Assembly: GCA_944362695.1 (NCBI GenBank) | Contig: CALVTQ010000106.1 | Span: 1 to 36,846 of the forward strand | DNA: 36,846 bases | Source of the DNA: an uncultured Clostridia bacterium | GTDB lineage: Bacteria; Bacillota; Clostridia; Christensenellales; Aristaeellaceae | Reading direction: 5' to 3' | In this document: piece after piece, positions 21,239 through 30,418 of the stretch | Layout of the letters: the number at the start of each line of letters is the position of its first letter | How positions within the stretch are numbered: the stretch's first letter is position 1 | Notes under the pieces: generated by a model | Told to the model about the DNA's origin: nothing | Databases searched by the model: none | Seen by the model: only the letters and a program-made list of their open reading frames with translations | Made by a program: the position numbers and the translations under genes

Positions 21239-23383
21239 TTAATAAAGAAGCAGATACAGCAGCGTCACGCACAGACCGAGACCAAACAGCACCAGGCCGA
21301 AGCTCATGGTGTGCGTCGTGCTGCGCATGATCTCGGACAGACCGTCAAGCAGGCCCGCGAGCGTGCCGGTGTAATGGTGCTCGACCGGCCTCTCGCGCCG
21401 GATCGTGTGGTTGAGCCCCTCGGACACGCTGTCCGCGATGCCGCCGACCGTCTGCGCGACCTTGCCGCCCACGCCGAGCCTGTGCACGGCATGGCGCACG
21501 CGCAGCACCGTGTCGTCGGCGATGACCGCGAGCATGTCCGTCATCTCGCTGACCATCTTCGCCAGCACGAGGCCCGCAAACGACGCGCCGCCGATCACGG
21601 GCTTATAGATGTACGTCTCCAGCGTCTTTTCGCTGCACACGTTGGCCGCCGCGCCGCCGATCTTCGTGATCAGGCCGATCACCGGGCGATACACGGCGTC
21701 CTCGAGGTCAAGCCCCGCCGGCCAGACATCAAGATACACGCGCTCGCCGCGCTCGTCCCTGCCCATGAGCATCGTGCGGATGATGAACAGATACACCAGC
21801 AGGCCGATGGCAAGCGAGATGCCCGCGCCCTTGAGGTTGGTGATCGAGAAGTAATGCACGGCGTGCTCGGGCGTCCCGGCGTGCAGGAAGCCGCCCGCGA
21901 AGTCTGCGATGGCGTCCATCGTCATGTTCGGCGTCAGGCCGAGCACCGGGATCAGCAGCGCCGTGAGCGTCAGCGCGAGCGCGGACAGCGGCTTCATGTA
22001 TTTCTTCTTCACGTCGTGGAACAGCTGCTCCGTCGGGTGCTTCTGCCAGAACAGGCAGATGTAGAGCTTGATCATGTACGCGCCGGTCAATCCGCCGCTG
22101 AACAGATACAGCCACTCGGCGATCTGATACGGCAGCGCGAAGCCGCCCGCCTCGCGGACGATTTCGATGTACTCGACGATGCCCTCGTGGATCAGCGTCT
22201 TGCTGACATACCCCGAGAAGCCCGGCACGCCCATCAGGCCCACTGCGCCCATCAGGAACGCGAAATGCAGCAGCGGCTTGTGCCTGCCGAAGCCGCGCAC
22301 GTCGTTGAGATTCAGCTTGTGCAGGTTCATATACACGACGCCCGCCGCCATGAACAGCACCAGCTTGAACAGCGAGTGGTTGACCATGTACAGCAGCGCG
22401 CCCCTCGCCGCCAGCGCGTTGTGATGCCCGAGCAGGCAGCTCACGGCGATGCCCGTGAGGATGAAGCCGATCTGCGACATCGACGAGCACGCCAGCGTGC
22501 GCTTGAGGTTCACGGAGAACACCGCGAGCACCGCGCCGCCCAGCATCGTCACCAGCGCCAGCGCGAGCAGCATCTTGCCCCACACCGCGCTGTCCCGGAA
22601 GATGTTCGCGCTCACGACGATCACGCCGAACACACCGGACTTGGTCAGGATGCCCGAGAGCAGCGCGCTCGCCGGGGCCGGGGCGACCGGGTGCGCCTTC
22701 GGCAGCCAGATGTGCAGCGGGAACATGCCCGCCTTCGCGCCGAAGCCCACGAGGATGCACAGCGCCGCCGCCCAGATCGCCGTCTTATTCGCGCACGCCT
22801 GCGCCGCGTCGTAAAGCGCCGCGATTTCAAGCGTGCCGATGGTCGTCCAGAGGATGAACAGGCCCACGAGCATCACCATGCCGCCGAGGATGGCGACGGC
22901 CAGATACGTCTGCGCGGCACGCAGCGCGCCGGGCGTCTCGTCGTGCGCGACCCACGTGTAGGACGTGAACGACATGATCTCAAAGAAGATGAACGTGGTG
23001 AACAGGTCGGCGGACAGGAACACGCCCAGCGTCGCGCCCAGCGTCATGAGGTTAAAGAAATAGTAGCGATTGCGGTTGTGGTAGTGATGCGAGAAGTAGT
23101 CCGGCGAGAGCATGCCCGTCGCCAGCCACATCACGCCCGCCACGCACGCATACAGCGCGCGGAAGCCGTCGAGCGTGAATGTCAGCGTCATGCCGCACAT
23201 CGGGAAGGCGAGGCTCAGCTCGCGCCCGGCCAGCACAGCCATGGCCGCCAGCCCCGTGCCCGCCGCCGTCAGCAGGCAGGCGAGCACCACGAACGCGTCG
23301 CGCGCGCCCTTGTGCCAGCGCCCGATGAGATAGGAGAGCACCGCCGCAGCCATCGGGAAAAAGACCAGAAAACCGATCAGCAT
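21239..23383 (-). CDS. NuoL/MrpA-like proton-conducting antiporter subunit (fourth, long form)
   Basis: A 714-residue membrane protein of the NuoL/MrpA/HyfB type with about 15 or more helices. The ion-path residues are present: Glu135 (FFEIMSFTSY), Lys217 (GFGAKAGMFPLHIWLPKAHP), Lys248, Lys340 (NHSLFKLVLF) and Lys395 (GYVSKTLI). After the antiporter core, a C-terminal extension of about 170 residues holds amphipathic helices and a final membrane helix, as in NuoL-like subunits with a lateral helix. It is the last of ten genes, with a GGAGG-type site before the ATG. In Mbh/Mbx or complex I operons such a subunit couples ion pumping to a redox partner, but none is encoded next to it. Confidence 0.9.
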   Translation of the reverse strand: MLIGFLVFFPMAAAVLSYLIGRWHKGARDAFVVLACLLTAAGTGLAAMAVLAGRELSLAFPMCGMTLTFTLDGFRALYACVAGVMWLATGMLSPDYFSHHYHNRNRYYFFNLMTLGATLGVFLSADLFTTFIFFEIMSFTSYTWVAHDETPGALRAAQTYLAVAILGGMVMLVGLFILWTTIGTLEIAALYDAAQACANKTAIWAAALCILVGFGAKAGMFPLHIWLPKAHPVAPAPASALLSGILTKSGVFGVIVVSANIFRDSAVWGKMLLALALVTMLGGAVLAVFSVNLKRTLACSSMSQIGFILTGIAVSCLLGHHNALAARGALLYMVNHSLFKLVLFMAAGVVYMNLHKLNLNDVRGFGRHKPLLHFAFLMGAVGLMGVPGFSGYVSKTLIHEGIVEYIEIVREAGGFALPYQIAEWLYLFSGGLTGAYMIKLYICLFWQKHPTEQLFHDVKKKYMKPLSALALTLTALLIPVLGLTPNMTMDAIADFAGGFLHAGTPEHAVHYFSITNLKGAGISLAIGLLVYLFIIRTMLMGRDERGERVYLDVWPAGLDLEDAVYRPVIGLITKIGGAAANVCSEKTLETYIYKPVIGGASFAGLVLAKMVSEMTDMLAVIADDTVLRVRHAVHRLGVGGKVAQTVGGIADSVSEGLNHTIRRERPVEHHYTGTLAGLLDGLSEIMRSTTHTMSFGLVLFGLGLCVTLLYLLLY

Positions 23384-23398
23384 TTCGCTCCTCCTTCC

Positions 23399-24883
23399 TC
23401 ACATCACACCGGCGGAGGCCGCCGTCAGGACATCGACCACCGCGCCGGAGAACAGGCCGCAGAGCACAATCGCCGCGCAGAGCACCGCAAACGGCAGCTT
23501 CATGCGCCACGTCGGGTCGCAGTTCACATTCGCCTGCACATGGCCCGACGGCTCAAGCGGCCTGAAGAACATCGCAAACGCGACGCTCATCAGGTAAATC
23601 GCCGTCAGCACCGCCGAGATCAGCAGGGCCGCCATGCCGATCCACGCCGCCGGGACGCCCATGATGGACAGGCCTGCGTTGTCGATCAGCGACGTGCCGA
23701 TCATCCATTTGCTCACAAAGCCCGGCAAAAGCGGCGTGCCCGTCAGCGCCAGCGCGCCCACAACATACGCCGCGCACGTCACCGGCATCACGCGCCCGAT
23801 GCCGCGCAGACCCTCGACCTGCGTGCGGCCGGTCTTCACCAGCACAGCGCCCGCGCAGTAGAACAGCGTGATCTTGATGAGCGCGTGGAACACCATGTGC
23901 GCCATGCCCGCCGTCAGGCTCTCCTGCGTCATCAGGCTCGCCGCGAGCACGATATAGGACAGGTTCGAGACCGTCGAATACGCCAGCCTGCGCTTGAAGT
24001 GGTGCTCCTTGACCGCCATCGTCGAGCCGTAGACGATCGTGATGCTCGCCAGCAGAATCGCGACGAGCTGCGCCTTCGTGCCGTACAGAAGCGACGCGCC
24101 GAAGCTGAAGAACGTCACGCGGATGATACCGAACGCGCCCGCCTTGACGACCGCGACCGCATGCAGCAGCGCCGTCACCGGCGTGGGCGCGACGCTCGCC
24201 GAGGGCAGCCAGGCGTGCATCGGGAAGATCGCCGCCTTGACGCCGAAGCCCAGGAATGTGCAGATGTAGCCGGCTTGAAGCATCAGCGGGTGTTCTTTGG
24301 CAAAGCTCTCGCCCAGCGCGCCGCCGGGGACGAAGCCGCCGCCCTTGCCGTAGACCGTGACGATCATCACGCCCACGAACGCCAGCGCCGCGCCGAAGAA
24401 CGAATAGAGCATGTACTTATGGCCCGCCGCCACGCTCGCGCGGCTCGTGCCGTGCATGACCAGCGAGATCGTGGAGACCGTCAGCAGCTCGTAGAAGACA
24501 TACATCGTCATCAGATTCGCCGCGGACGCGATGCCCACGGTGACGCCGTATGTCATGGTATACAGCGCAAAAAAGTGATTCTCGCCGCCCTCGTGCTCCA
24601 TGTATTCAAACGCATAGAGCACGGCCAGCGGCCACAGGAACGCCACGAGGCCTGCAAACACCCGGCCCACGCCGTCCAGCTCAAAGGCCAGCGGCAGGCC
24701 CGGCATCAGGTACAGCAGCACCTCCCGCTCCCCGCCCGGGCGCAGCACGCAGGCAAGCACGATCAGGGACGTGATGAGCGTCGCGCCCATGACCAGCGCC
24801 TCGCGCACGCCGCGCCTCTTGGGCCGAAGCGCGAGGAGCAGTGCCCCCGCCGCGATCGGCAAGATAACCGCAAGGTTCAGCAT
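23399..24883 (-). CDS. MrpD/NuoM-like antiporter subunit (third)
   Basis: A 494-residue, about 14-helix protein of the proton-conducting transporter family. Conserved charged residues are Glu132 (MYVFYELLTVST), Lys216 (GFGVKAAIFPMHAWLPSAS) and a lysine in the helix-12 motif GFVSKWM. It starts at an ATG preceded by GGAGAGAG, 12 bases after the preceding gene. It is as complete as subunits that truly pump, so it is not a decayed copy. It differs strongly from its two neighbours, which suggests an old duplication rather than a recent one. Confidence 0.9.
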   Translation of the reverse strand: MLNLAVILPIAAGALLLALRPKRRGVREALVMGATLITSLIVLACVLRPGGEREVLLYLMPGLPLAFELDGVGRVFAGLVAFLWPLAVLYAFEYMEHEGGENHFFALYTMTYGVTVGIASAANLMTMYVFYELLTVSTISLVMHGTSRASVAAGHKYMLYSFFGAALAFVGVMIVTVYGKGGGFVPGGALGESFAKEHPLMLQAGYICTFLGFGVKAAIFPMHAWLPSASVAPTPVTALLHAVAVVKAGAFGIIRVTFFSFGASLLYGTKAQLVAILLASITIVYGSTMAVKEHHFKRRLAYSTVSNLSYIVLAASLMTQESLTAGMAHMVFHALIKITLFYCAGAVLVKTGRTQVEGLRGIGRVMPVTCAAYVVGALALTGTPLLPGFVSKWMIGTSLIDNAGLSIMGVPAAWIGMAALLISAVLTAIYLMSVAFAMFFRPLEPSGHVQANVNCDPTWRMKLPFAVLCAAIVLCGLFSGAVVDVLTAASAGVM

Positions 24884-24895
24884 GATCCTCTCTCC

Positions 24896-26365
24896 TTACA
24901 GAATGGTGGGCATCGCGGCCGTCACCGCGTCCATCAGCGGCCCGGCCATCACGCCCGTGAGCACGACCGCCGCCGCCAGCAGGATCACCGGCACGAGCAT
25001 GCGCCAGCCGCCCTCCTTCTTCTCGAGCTTGTCGTAATCGAAGTCGCTGCCCGGGAAGAAGCCGTTGATGGTCACCGGCAGCAGATACGCCGCCGTCAGC
25101 AGCGCGGAGACGATCAGCACGACCGGGCCGATGATGCCCAGCACGCCGAGGCCCGCCTCCAGCGAACCGGTCGCCAGCAGCCACTTGCTCACGAAGCCGC
25201 CCGTCGGCGGGATGCCGATCAGGCCCAGCGCCGCAATCGTCCAGCACCACGTCGTCACCGGCATCTCCTTGCCGATGCCGCGCAGGTCGCGGACATACGT
25301 CTTGCCGGTCTGGTGGATGTACGCGCCCGCGCATAGGAACAGGCCGTCCTTGATCGTGCTGTGCGCGATGACGTGCAGCAGCGCGCCCGCAAACGCCACG
25401 GGATGCAGGCAGCTAAGGCCGAAGAGCACGTAGCTCACCTGCGACACGGTCGAGTACGCGAGGCGCTTTTTGAGCAGCGGCTCGCCGTAGGCCATCATCG
25501 AGCCCATGAACACGGTGATCAGCGTCAGGATCATGAACGCCGTCTGCACCCACGTGCCGCGGATGGTGTCCGCGCCGACGAGGAAGTAGATCACGCGGAT
25601 GATCGCCAGCACGCCCGCCTTCGTGATCACGCCGGAGAGCACCGCCGACGCCGGGGCGGGCGCAACCGGGTGCGCCGTCGGCAGCCAGCCGTGCATCGGG
25701 AACATGCCCGCCTTCGTGCCAAAGCCGAGGATCACCATGAACGCGATGGCCAGCACGGGGCCAACCGGCGCGCCGCTCGCCGCCGCCGCGCCGCCGGGCG
25801 TGAACGTCACCGTGCCGAGGTAGTGGTTGAAGAAGAAGATGCCCAGCAGGCCCATCATCGCGCCGAAGATCGAGTAGATCAGATACTTGATGCCCGCGGC
25901 GACGGCCTGCGGCGTGCGCTCGTGCACGACCAGCGGCACGGAGAGCATCGTCATCAGCTCGTAGAACACGTACAGCGTGATCATCGAGCCGGCGCAGCAC
26001 TGGCCGATCAGCGCGGAGAGCACCGTCATGTAAAACGCCTGGAAGGAGCGCTCGTGCGCGTCGTGGCCGAGGTAGTCAAGCGCGAACACCGCCGCCAGCA
26101 GCCACATCGCGCTCATGAGCACGGCGAACATGCAGCCGATGGCGTCGATGCGCAGGAAGATGTGCAGCGTCGGGGTCAGCTCAAGCAGCGTCAGCTCGTA
26201 GCCGTTGCACAGGCACAGCGACACGCTCAGCAGGACCTCCACGATCAGCGCGCCGACCGTCAGCGCGGAGCGCAGTCTGCGGTCCTCCCTGGCGGCGGGC
26301 AGCAGCCAGATGCCCACGCCGCACAGCGCCGGCCAGAAAATCGCCAAGATCACAAACAGGTACAC
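24896..26365 (-). CDS. MrpD/NuoM-like antiporter subunit (second, GTG start)
   Basis: A 489-residue antiporter-like membrane protein. Glu136 (LYVFYELMTM), Lys218 (GFGTKAGMFPMHGWLPTAHP) and the helix-12 lysine of GGFVSKWLL are in place. The start codon is GTG at 26365, fixed by AAGGAGG 8 bases upstream. A 48-base gap, the largest inside the operon, separates it from the mnhD gene upstream. The GxKAGMFP..WLP.AHP block links it to NuoL/HyfB-type subunits more than to classical MrpD. Confidence 0.9.
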   Translation of the reverse strand: MYLFVILAIFWPALCGVGIWLLPAAREDRRLRSALTVGALIVEVLLSVSLCLCNGYELTLLELTPTLHIFLRIDAIGCMFAVLMSAMWLLAAVFALDYLGHDAHERSFQAFYMTVLSALIGQCCAGSMITLYVFYELMTMLSVPLVVHERTPQAVAAGIKYLIYSIFGAMMGLLGIFFFNHYLGTVTFTPGGAAAASGAPVGPVLAIAFMVILGFGTKAGMFPMHGWLPTAHPVAPAPASAVLSGVITKAGVLAIIRVIYFLVGADTIRGTWVQTAFMILTLITVFMGSMMAYGEPLLKKRLAYSTVSQVSYVLFGLSCLHPVAFAGALLHVIAHSTIKDGLFLCAGAYIHQTGKTYVRDLRGIGKEMPVTTWCWTIAALGLIGIPPTGGFVSKWLLATGSLEAGLGVLGIIGPVVLIVSALLTAAYLLPVTINGFFPGSDFDYDKLEKKEGGWRMLVPVILLAAAVVLTGVMAGPLMDAVTAAMPTIL

Positions 26366-26413
26366 CGTCTTTTCCTCCTTGTTCTCCCAAATGTCTCCAT
26401 ATGTCGAACAACG

Positions 26414-27919
26414 TCATGCGAAGTGGTGAAGGCCGGTGAACAGAGCATCGAGGATGTCCCCGCACCACAGGCCCAGAATCAGGTTCAGCGCGATAAAACC
26501 GATCAGGCTCAGCGCCGTCATGCCGCGCATCGGCACGCGCGATTGCACGACCCGCGCGCCGCTCTCGTCGCGAACCGGCGTGAACAGATGCAGCGTCGTG
26601 TTGAGGAAATACCACGCGTTGAGCAGCGTGGAGACCGCCAGACACGCCAGCGTGATGGCCGCGTGGCGTCCGCCGGTGTTGATGGCCGCTGTGGAGAGCA
26701 TGACCTTCGTGACGAACGCCGAGAGCATCGGCACGCCCACGAGGTTCGCCGAGCCGAGCGTGAACGCCGTCGCCGCCAGCGGGCTGCGCCAGAAGCCGCC
26801 GCGCAGGTCGCGCCGCAGATGCGTGTCGCCCGAGGCGACGTCCAGCTCCGCGCCGGAGATGAAGAGCATCGACTTGGTCGCCGCGTGCGCCAGCACATGC
26901 CACAGCGCGCAGACCATGCCGACCTCGTTGCCCATGCCCAGCGCCGTGAAGATGTAGCCGATCTGCGCCACGGAGGAATAGGCGACCATCATGCGCGTGG
27001 TCTTCGCGCGCACGGCGCACACGGAGCCCATCACCATGCCCGCCGCGCCGAAGACGAACAGCACGTCAAACACGCCGAGCTGCCTGACCACGTCATAGCC
27101 GATCACGCGCACATACACCTTGACCAGCAGCACGATGTAGCCCTTGGAGACGATCGAGGAGAGCAGCGCGCTCGCCGTCGGCGTGGCGTTTGAGTACGCC
27201 CCCGGCAGCCAGCTCGAGAACGGGAACAGCGCGCTCTTCATCGCAAGGCCCACGCTGATGAGCGCGAGCACCATCGTCAGCGGCACGTGATATTTGCCCG
27301 TCTGCGCGAGCACCGCGACGCTGTCCTGTATCGGCTCCATCAGAAGATGGCCGGTGATCGTGTAGAGGATGACCACGCCGATGAGGAACAGGCTCGAGCC
27401 CAGCAGGTTCATGATCATGTAGCGCACGCCCGCGACCACGCCGCGTCCGATCTGGCGCATGATGACCAGGCCCGCCGCCGCAAGCGTATTGATCTCGATG
27501 AACACGTACGCCGTGAACAGGTCGTTGGTGTAGACCAGCGCCAGCAGCGAGAGCATCGTCAGGTCCACCAGAATACAGAAGATGTTGTATTTCGTCTCCT
27601 CAATCTGGCGCACGCTCACGCGCATGCCGCCGGTGAAACTGAACAGGATGACGAAGCAGAGCACCATCATCGTGACCGTCTCCAGCACGCCGACGCGGAT
27701 CTCGTTGCCCCATGGCGCGGGGAAGTGGCCCATCAGATAGACGTAGCTCTCGCCCGTTTTGAGCGTGAACACCATCACGCACGCCGTCATCGCCGTGACC
27801 GCGCAGATGGCAAAGAACGTCAGATACCGCGCGGCGCGGGGCTTGAGGACGCTCGTGATGACCGCGCAGATCAGCGTCAGCAATATGCACGCGAAGGGGA
27901 AGTTCTGCACAAGCTGCAT
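26414..27919 (-). CDS. mnhD: MnhD/MrpD-like Na+/H+ antiporter subunit (first)
   Basis: A 501-residue membrane protein directly after mnhC, the position of MrpD and of MbhH in membrane-bound hydrogenase operons. Glu142 (AYVFIEINTLAAAG), Lys228 (GLAMKSALFPFSSWLPGAYSNA) and a helix-12 lysine (LSAFVTKVML) mark the ion path. The SNATPTASALLSS segment is typical of MrpD/MbhH. Its ATG touches the mnhC stop (TAAATG), with a GGGAGGAAG site. It is the most MrpD-like of the four antiporter subunits. Confidence 0.92.
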   Translation of the reverse strand: MQLVQNFPFACILLTLICAVITSVLKPRAARYLTFFAICAVTAMTACVMVFTLKTGESYVYLMGHFPAPWGNEIRVGVLETVTMMVLCFVILFSFTGGMRVSVRQIEETKYNIFCILVDLTMLSLLALVYTNDLFTAYVFIEINTLAAAGLVIMRQIGRGVVAGVRYMIMNLLGSSLFLIGVVILYTITGHLLMEPIQDSVAVLAQTGKYHVPLTMVLALISVGLAMKSALFPFSSWLPGAYSNATPTASALLSSIVSKGYIVLLVKVYVRVIGYDVVRQLGVFDVLFVFGAAGMVMGSVCAVRAKTTRMMVAYSSVAQIGYIFTALGMGNEVGMVCALWHVLAHAATKSMLFISGAELDVASGDTHLRRDLRGGFWRSPLAATAFTLGSANLVGVPMLSAFVTKVMLSTAAINTGGRHAAITLACLAVSTLLNAWYFLNTTLHLFTPVRDESGARVVQSRVPMRGMTALSLIGFIALNLILGLWCGDILDALFTGLHHFA

Positions 27920-28288
27920 TTACACTTCCTCCCTTCCCGCGATGGCGATGATCTCGTCGAGGTCGAGCGTGTGATAGCGGTAGTACAGCCGCACCGACAG
28001 CGCGAGCATCAGCGCCGATACGCTGACCGACACGACGATGCCCGTGAGCACGAGGCCCGCCGGGATCGGGTTGATGTATGCCTCCACGGACTGCACGCCG
28101 TCCACGACGATGGGCGCGGTGCGTCCCTCGATGTAGCCCTGGCAGGCGAGGAACAGATACACGGCGCTGTCCATGATGTCCATGCCGATGATCTTTTTGA
28201 TCAGATTCTTGTTGAGCATCATCGTGGTGAAGCCGATGCAGAAGAGGATCACCGCCGCCGTCTCATAATAATTGGTAAACAGCCGCAT
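27920..28288 (-). CDS. mnhC: MnhC/NuoK-like antiporter subunit C
   Basis: A 122-residue three-helix protein homologous to MrpC, MbhG and NuoK: GFTTMMLNKNLIKKIIGMDIM in the first part and PIPAGLVLTGIVVSVSVSAL in the third helix. It starts one base past the mnhB stop. NuoK-like subunits provide part of the ion path beside the antiporter subunits. Confidence 0.93.
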   Translation of the reverse strand: MRLFTNYYETAAVILFCIGFTTMMLNKNLIKKIIGMDIMDSAVYLFLACQGYIEGRTAPIVVDGVQSVEAYINPIPAGLVLTGIVVSVSVSALMLALSVRLYYRYHTLDLDEIIAIAGREEV

Positions 28289-28289
28289 A

Positions 28290-29273
28290 TCACACCTCTC
28301 CCTTCCGGAATACCGCGTAGAAGGCGTACATCGTGCAGGTCACGATGAAGCCCACGCAGATGTTGAGCACGAGGATCAGGCCGCTTGAGAGGATCGCGCC
28401 CGGCGTGCCAAGCGGGATGACGCTGTGGATGCCGTTCGCGCCGGTGTAGAACGAATAGCACTTGCTCACCGCGTAGGTCAGCAGCGCGCACAGCACGATC
28501 GTCTGATACGTCTTATAGCGGAAGAACCTGTGGATCGACTTGAAGCCGAACGCCGTCACGTAGAGCATCAGCGCCGCGCCCATGATCGCGCCGCCGGAGA
28601 AGCCGCCGCCCGGCGACAGGTGGCCGTTTAATACGACATATATGCCCAGCAGCAGCACCATCGGCACGAGGATGACCGCCGCCTTCTGCAAAATCACGTC
28701 GTTGTGCGGCTCGTAGTACGTGTCCGCGTGCGGCATCTCGCGCATCACGCGGGCCAGCGGACTGTACTGGTCGCTCTTTTCGTCCATGCGAAGCAGGAAC
28801 AGCACGACCATCGCCGCCGTGAACAGCACGCTCGACTCGCCCAGCGTGTCAAACGCGCGGTAGTCAAGGATCATGCCCGTCACGATGTTGACCGCGCCCG
28901 TCTCCTGCAGGCCCTTTTCGATGTAGCGCGCGGAGACCTCGTTGTTGATCGGGTGATTCGGGCTGCCAAAGCGCGGCAGGGTCGAAACCGTGAACAGCAA
29001 AAGGAAGATCATCGTCACGCACACGCACACGCACAGCGCGCAGTAGAGCCTGCGCATGAGCTTGCTGCCCCGGCGCTCCTTCCACGCGTGCACGCGCTCG
29101 GCGACGTCCTGCTCGACGGTGCGCTCCTGCGCCTCGCGGATGACGGTGGCCTCGTCCGGCTCGTCGCTCTCCTCGTCCGGCTCGCGCGTCTGCATGGCGA
29201 TCATGCGGCGCTCGAGCGCGCTGTCCTCCTCGGTGAGCCAGCGCTCAAGGCGCTCCTTCCATGCCTTAGCCAT
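28290..29273 (-). CDS. mnhB: Fusion of MrpA C-terminal (MbhE-like) region with MnhB
   Basis: A 327-residue protein. Residues 1-72 are hydrophilic and highly charged, which normal MnhB lacks. A membrane helix follows at about 73-96, then the MbhE/MrpA-tail segment NIVTGMILDYRAFDTLGESSVLFTA. The C-terminal 140 residues are a full MnhB domain with NGHLSPGGGFSGGAIMGAAL. The ATG at 29273 is chosen (GGAGG 8 bases upstream) over a GTG at 29282 that lies inside the ribosome binding site. It overlaps the DUF4040 gene by 8 bases. The MrpA tail is thus found here and in the DUF4040 gene, not on a MrpA protein, as in Mbh operons. Confidence 0.88.
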   Translation of the reverse strand: MAKAWKERLERWLTEEDSALERRMIAMQTREPDEESDEPDEATVIREAQERTVEQDVAERVHAWKERRGSKLMRRLYCALCVCVCVTMIFLLLFTVSTLPRFGSPNHPINNEVSARYIEKGLQETGAVNIVTGMILDYRAFDTLGESSVLFTAAMVVLFLLRMDEKSDQYSPLARVMREMPHADTYYEPHNDVILQKAAVILVPMVLLLGIYVVLNGHLSPGGGFSGGAIMGAALMLYVTAFGFKSIHRFFRYKTYQTIVLCALLTYAVSKCYSFYTGANGIHSVIPLGTPGAILSSGLILVLNICVGFIVTCTMYAFYAVFRKGEV

Positions 29274-29562
29274 TGCGCTCACCTCCGCGCTTCTGCTCGC
29301 CGTGCTCGCTGCGCACCTCGTTGCGCGCCTGAATGGCGTGAATCTTCTTGAGCGTCAGGAAGAACAGCAGGCTCGTGATGCCCGCGCCGACGGCCGCCTC
29401 GGTGATGGCCAGATCGGGCGACTCGAGCACGACCCAGATGATCGACATGACCAGCGAATACGACATGTAGATGATGACGCTCGTCAGCAAATCGCGCGTC
29501 AGGCACACGGCGATGGCGCATATGATCAAAAAAGCGAGCATCAGCTGCACGACCAGCGTCAC
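29266..29562 (-). CDS. DUF4040/MbhD-like antiporter subunit (GTG start)
   Basis: A 98-residue protein with three helices and the hallmark SPDLAITEAAVGAGITSLLFFLTL, the DUF4040 domain found in the C-terminal part of MrpA and as the separate MbhD subunit. The GTG at 29560-29562 overlaps the mnhG stop as GTGA. Its charged tail (KIHAIQARNEVRSEHGEQKR) extends into the cytoplasm. Having it as a separate gene is a mark of the Mbh-type rather than the Bacillus-type Mrp layout. Confidence 0.9.
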   Translation of the reverse strand: MTLVVQLMLAFLIICAIAVCLTRDLLTSVIIYMSYSLVMSIIWVVLESPDLAITEAAVGAGITSLLFFLTLKKIHAIQARNEVRSEHGEQKRGGERNG

Positions 29563-30077
29563 GGCGCATCCACCTCCCCGTCCTGCGCGGCGGCTTCCTC
29601 TGCTTCGTCCGCGCTGTTTTCGTCCAATATTTCTGTATCATTCATATTTGCATCAAACCCGGCCTGTTCGCCCGCATCATGCTGCGCATCGGGCTCATCC
29701 TGCGCCGCTTCCAGCTCGCTTTCGGCCTGCGCCGCGGCGATGGCGGCTTCCTCGTCGAGGTCGCGCACGGTCATGTAATCCTCGCGCTGCTCGTTCGTCT
29801 CGATCTCAAGGCGGCACAGCAGGTGACTGGACACCGGGCCGCTGATGAAATAGAACACCACGACCAGCAGGAGCTTGACCGCCGTGAAGCCGTCCGGCGC
29901 GCTGATGGCCCAGCCGATCAGGCACAGCGCGATGCCCAGCGTGTCGTTGAGCGCCGAGGCGTGCATGCGGTTGGCGACGTACTTAAACCGGTAGACGCCC
30001 AGCCCGCCGATGCAGCAGACGACGATGCCCGAGAGCACGAACGCCGCCGTCAGCATGAATCGAATCCACGCAATCAC
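29559..30077 (-). CDS. mnhG: MnhG antiporter subunit with acidic tail (GTG start)
   Basis: A 172-residue protein. The first about 95 residues are a standard three-helix MnhG (GGLGVYRFKYVANRMHASALNDTLG). The last about 75 are a highly acidic, Ala/Glu/Asp-rich tail that ordinary MnhG proteins of about 110-120 residues do not have. The GTG start overlaps the mnhF stop as GTGA. The tail is probably cytoplasmic, like the tails on MnhE and MnhB in this operon. Confidence 0.9.
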   Translation of the reverse strand: MIAWIRFMLTAAFVLSGIVVCCIGGLGVYRFKYVANRMHASALNDTLGIALCLIGWAISAPDGFTAVKLLLVVVFYFISGPVSSHLLCRLEIETNEQREDYMTVRDLDEEAAIAAAQAESELEAAQDEPDAQHDAGEQAGFDANMNDTEILDENSADEAEEAAAQDGEVDAP

Positions 30078-30418
30078 TGCTCAGCCGCCTCCTTCTCCTG
30101 CTGCTCGCGCATGCGCCGCATTTCCTCCTGCTCATGCCTGCGCTCGCGGTAGATGCCCATGTAGACCTTCGAAAGCAGCACCACCGCCAGGAAGCTGACC
30201 ATCGCATACAGCAGCGCGATGTCCGCCAGATATCCCTCGCCCAGCAGCACGACGCACGCGCTGACCATGATGATGGTGAGCGTGCCGGTCATGTTGACGG
30301 CGAGCACGCGGTCGCTGATGCGCGGCCCCTTGATGCAGCGGATCAGGCACAGGATCGCCAGCACCATCAGCGCGCCGATCGAGACCGCCGCCAGCATGTG
30401 ATATGCCTTGTCAATCAT
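30074..30418 (-). CDS. mnhF: MnhF antiporter subunit
   Basis: A 114-residue, three-helix protein. IRCIKGPRISDRVLAVNMTGTLTI is the MnhF/MrpF signature. A charged tail of about 25 residues (RERRHEQEEM..) ends it. The ATG at 30418 is used because AAGGAGG is 9 bases upstream; an ATG at 30427 sits directly on the site. It overlaps mnhE by 8 bases. Confidence 0.9.
   Translation of the reverse strand: MIDKAYHMLAAVSIGALMVLAILCLIRCIKGPRISDRVLAVNMTGTLTIIMVSACVVLLGEGYLADIALLYAMVSFLAVVLLSKVYMGIYRERRHEQEEMRRMREQQEKEAAEQ

Noticed and set aside
21006-21330. Several overlapping short open frames between the ABC importer and the antiporter operon
   Set aside because: They overlap one another and the operon terminator, lack ribosome binding sites, and encode Arg/Gly-rich sequence without recognisable features.
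21311-25336. Very long open frame on the plus strand across the antiporter genes (over 1300 codons)
   Set aside because: It is antisense to well-supported antiporter genes, is Arg/His/Ala-rich with no family motif, and arises from codon bias in GC-rich DNA.
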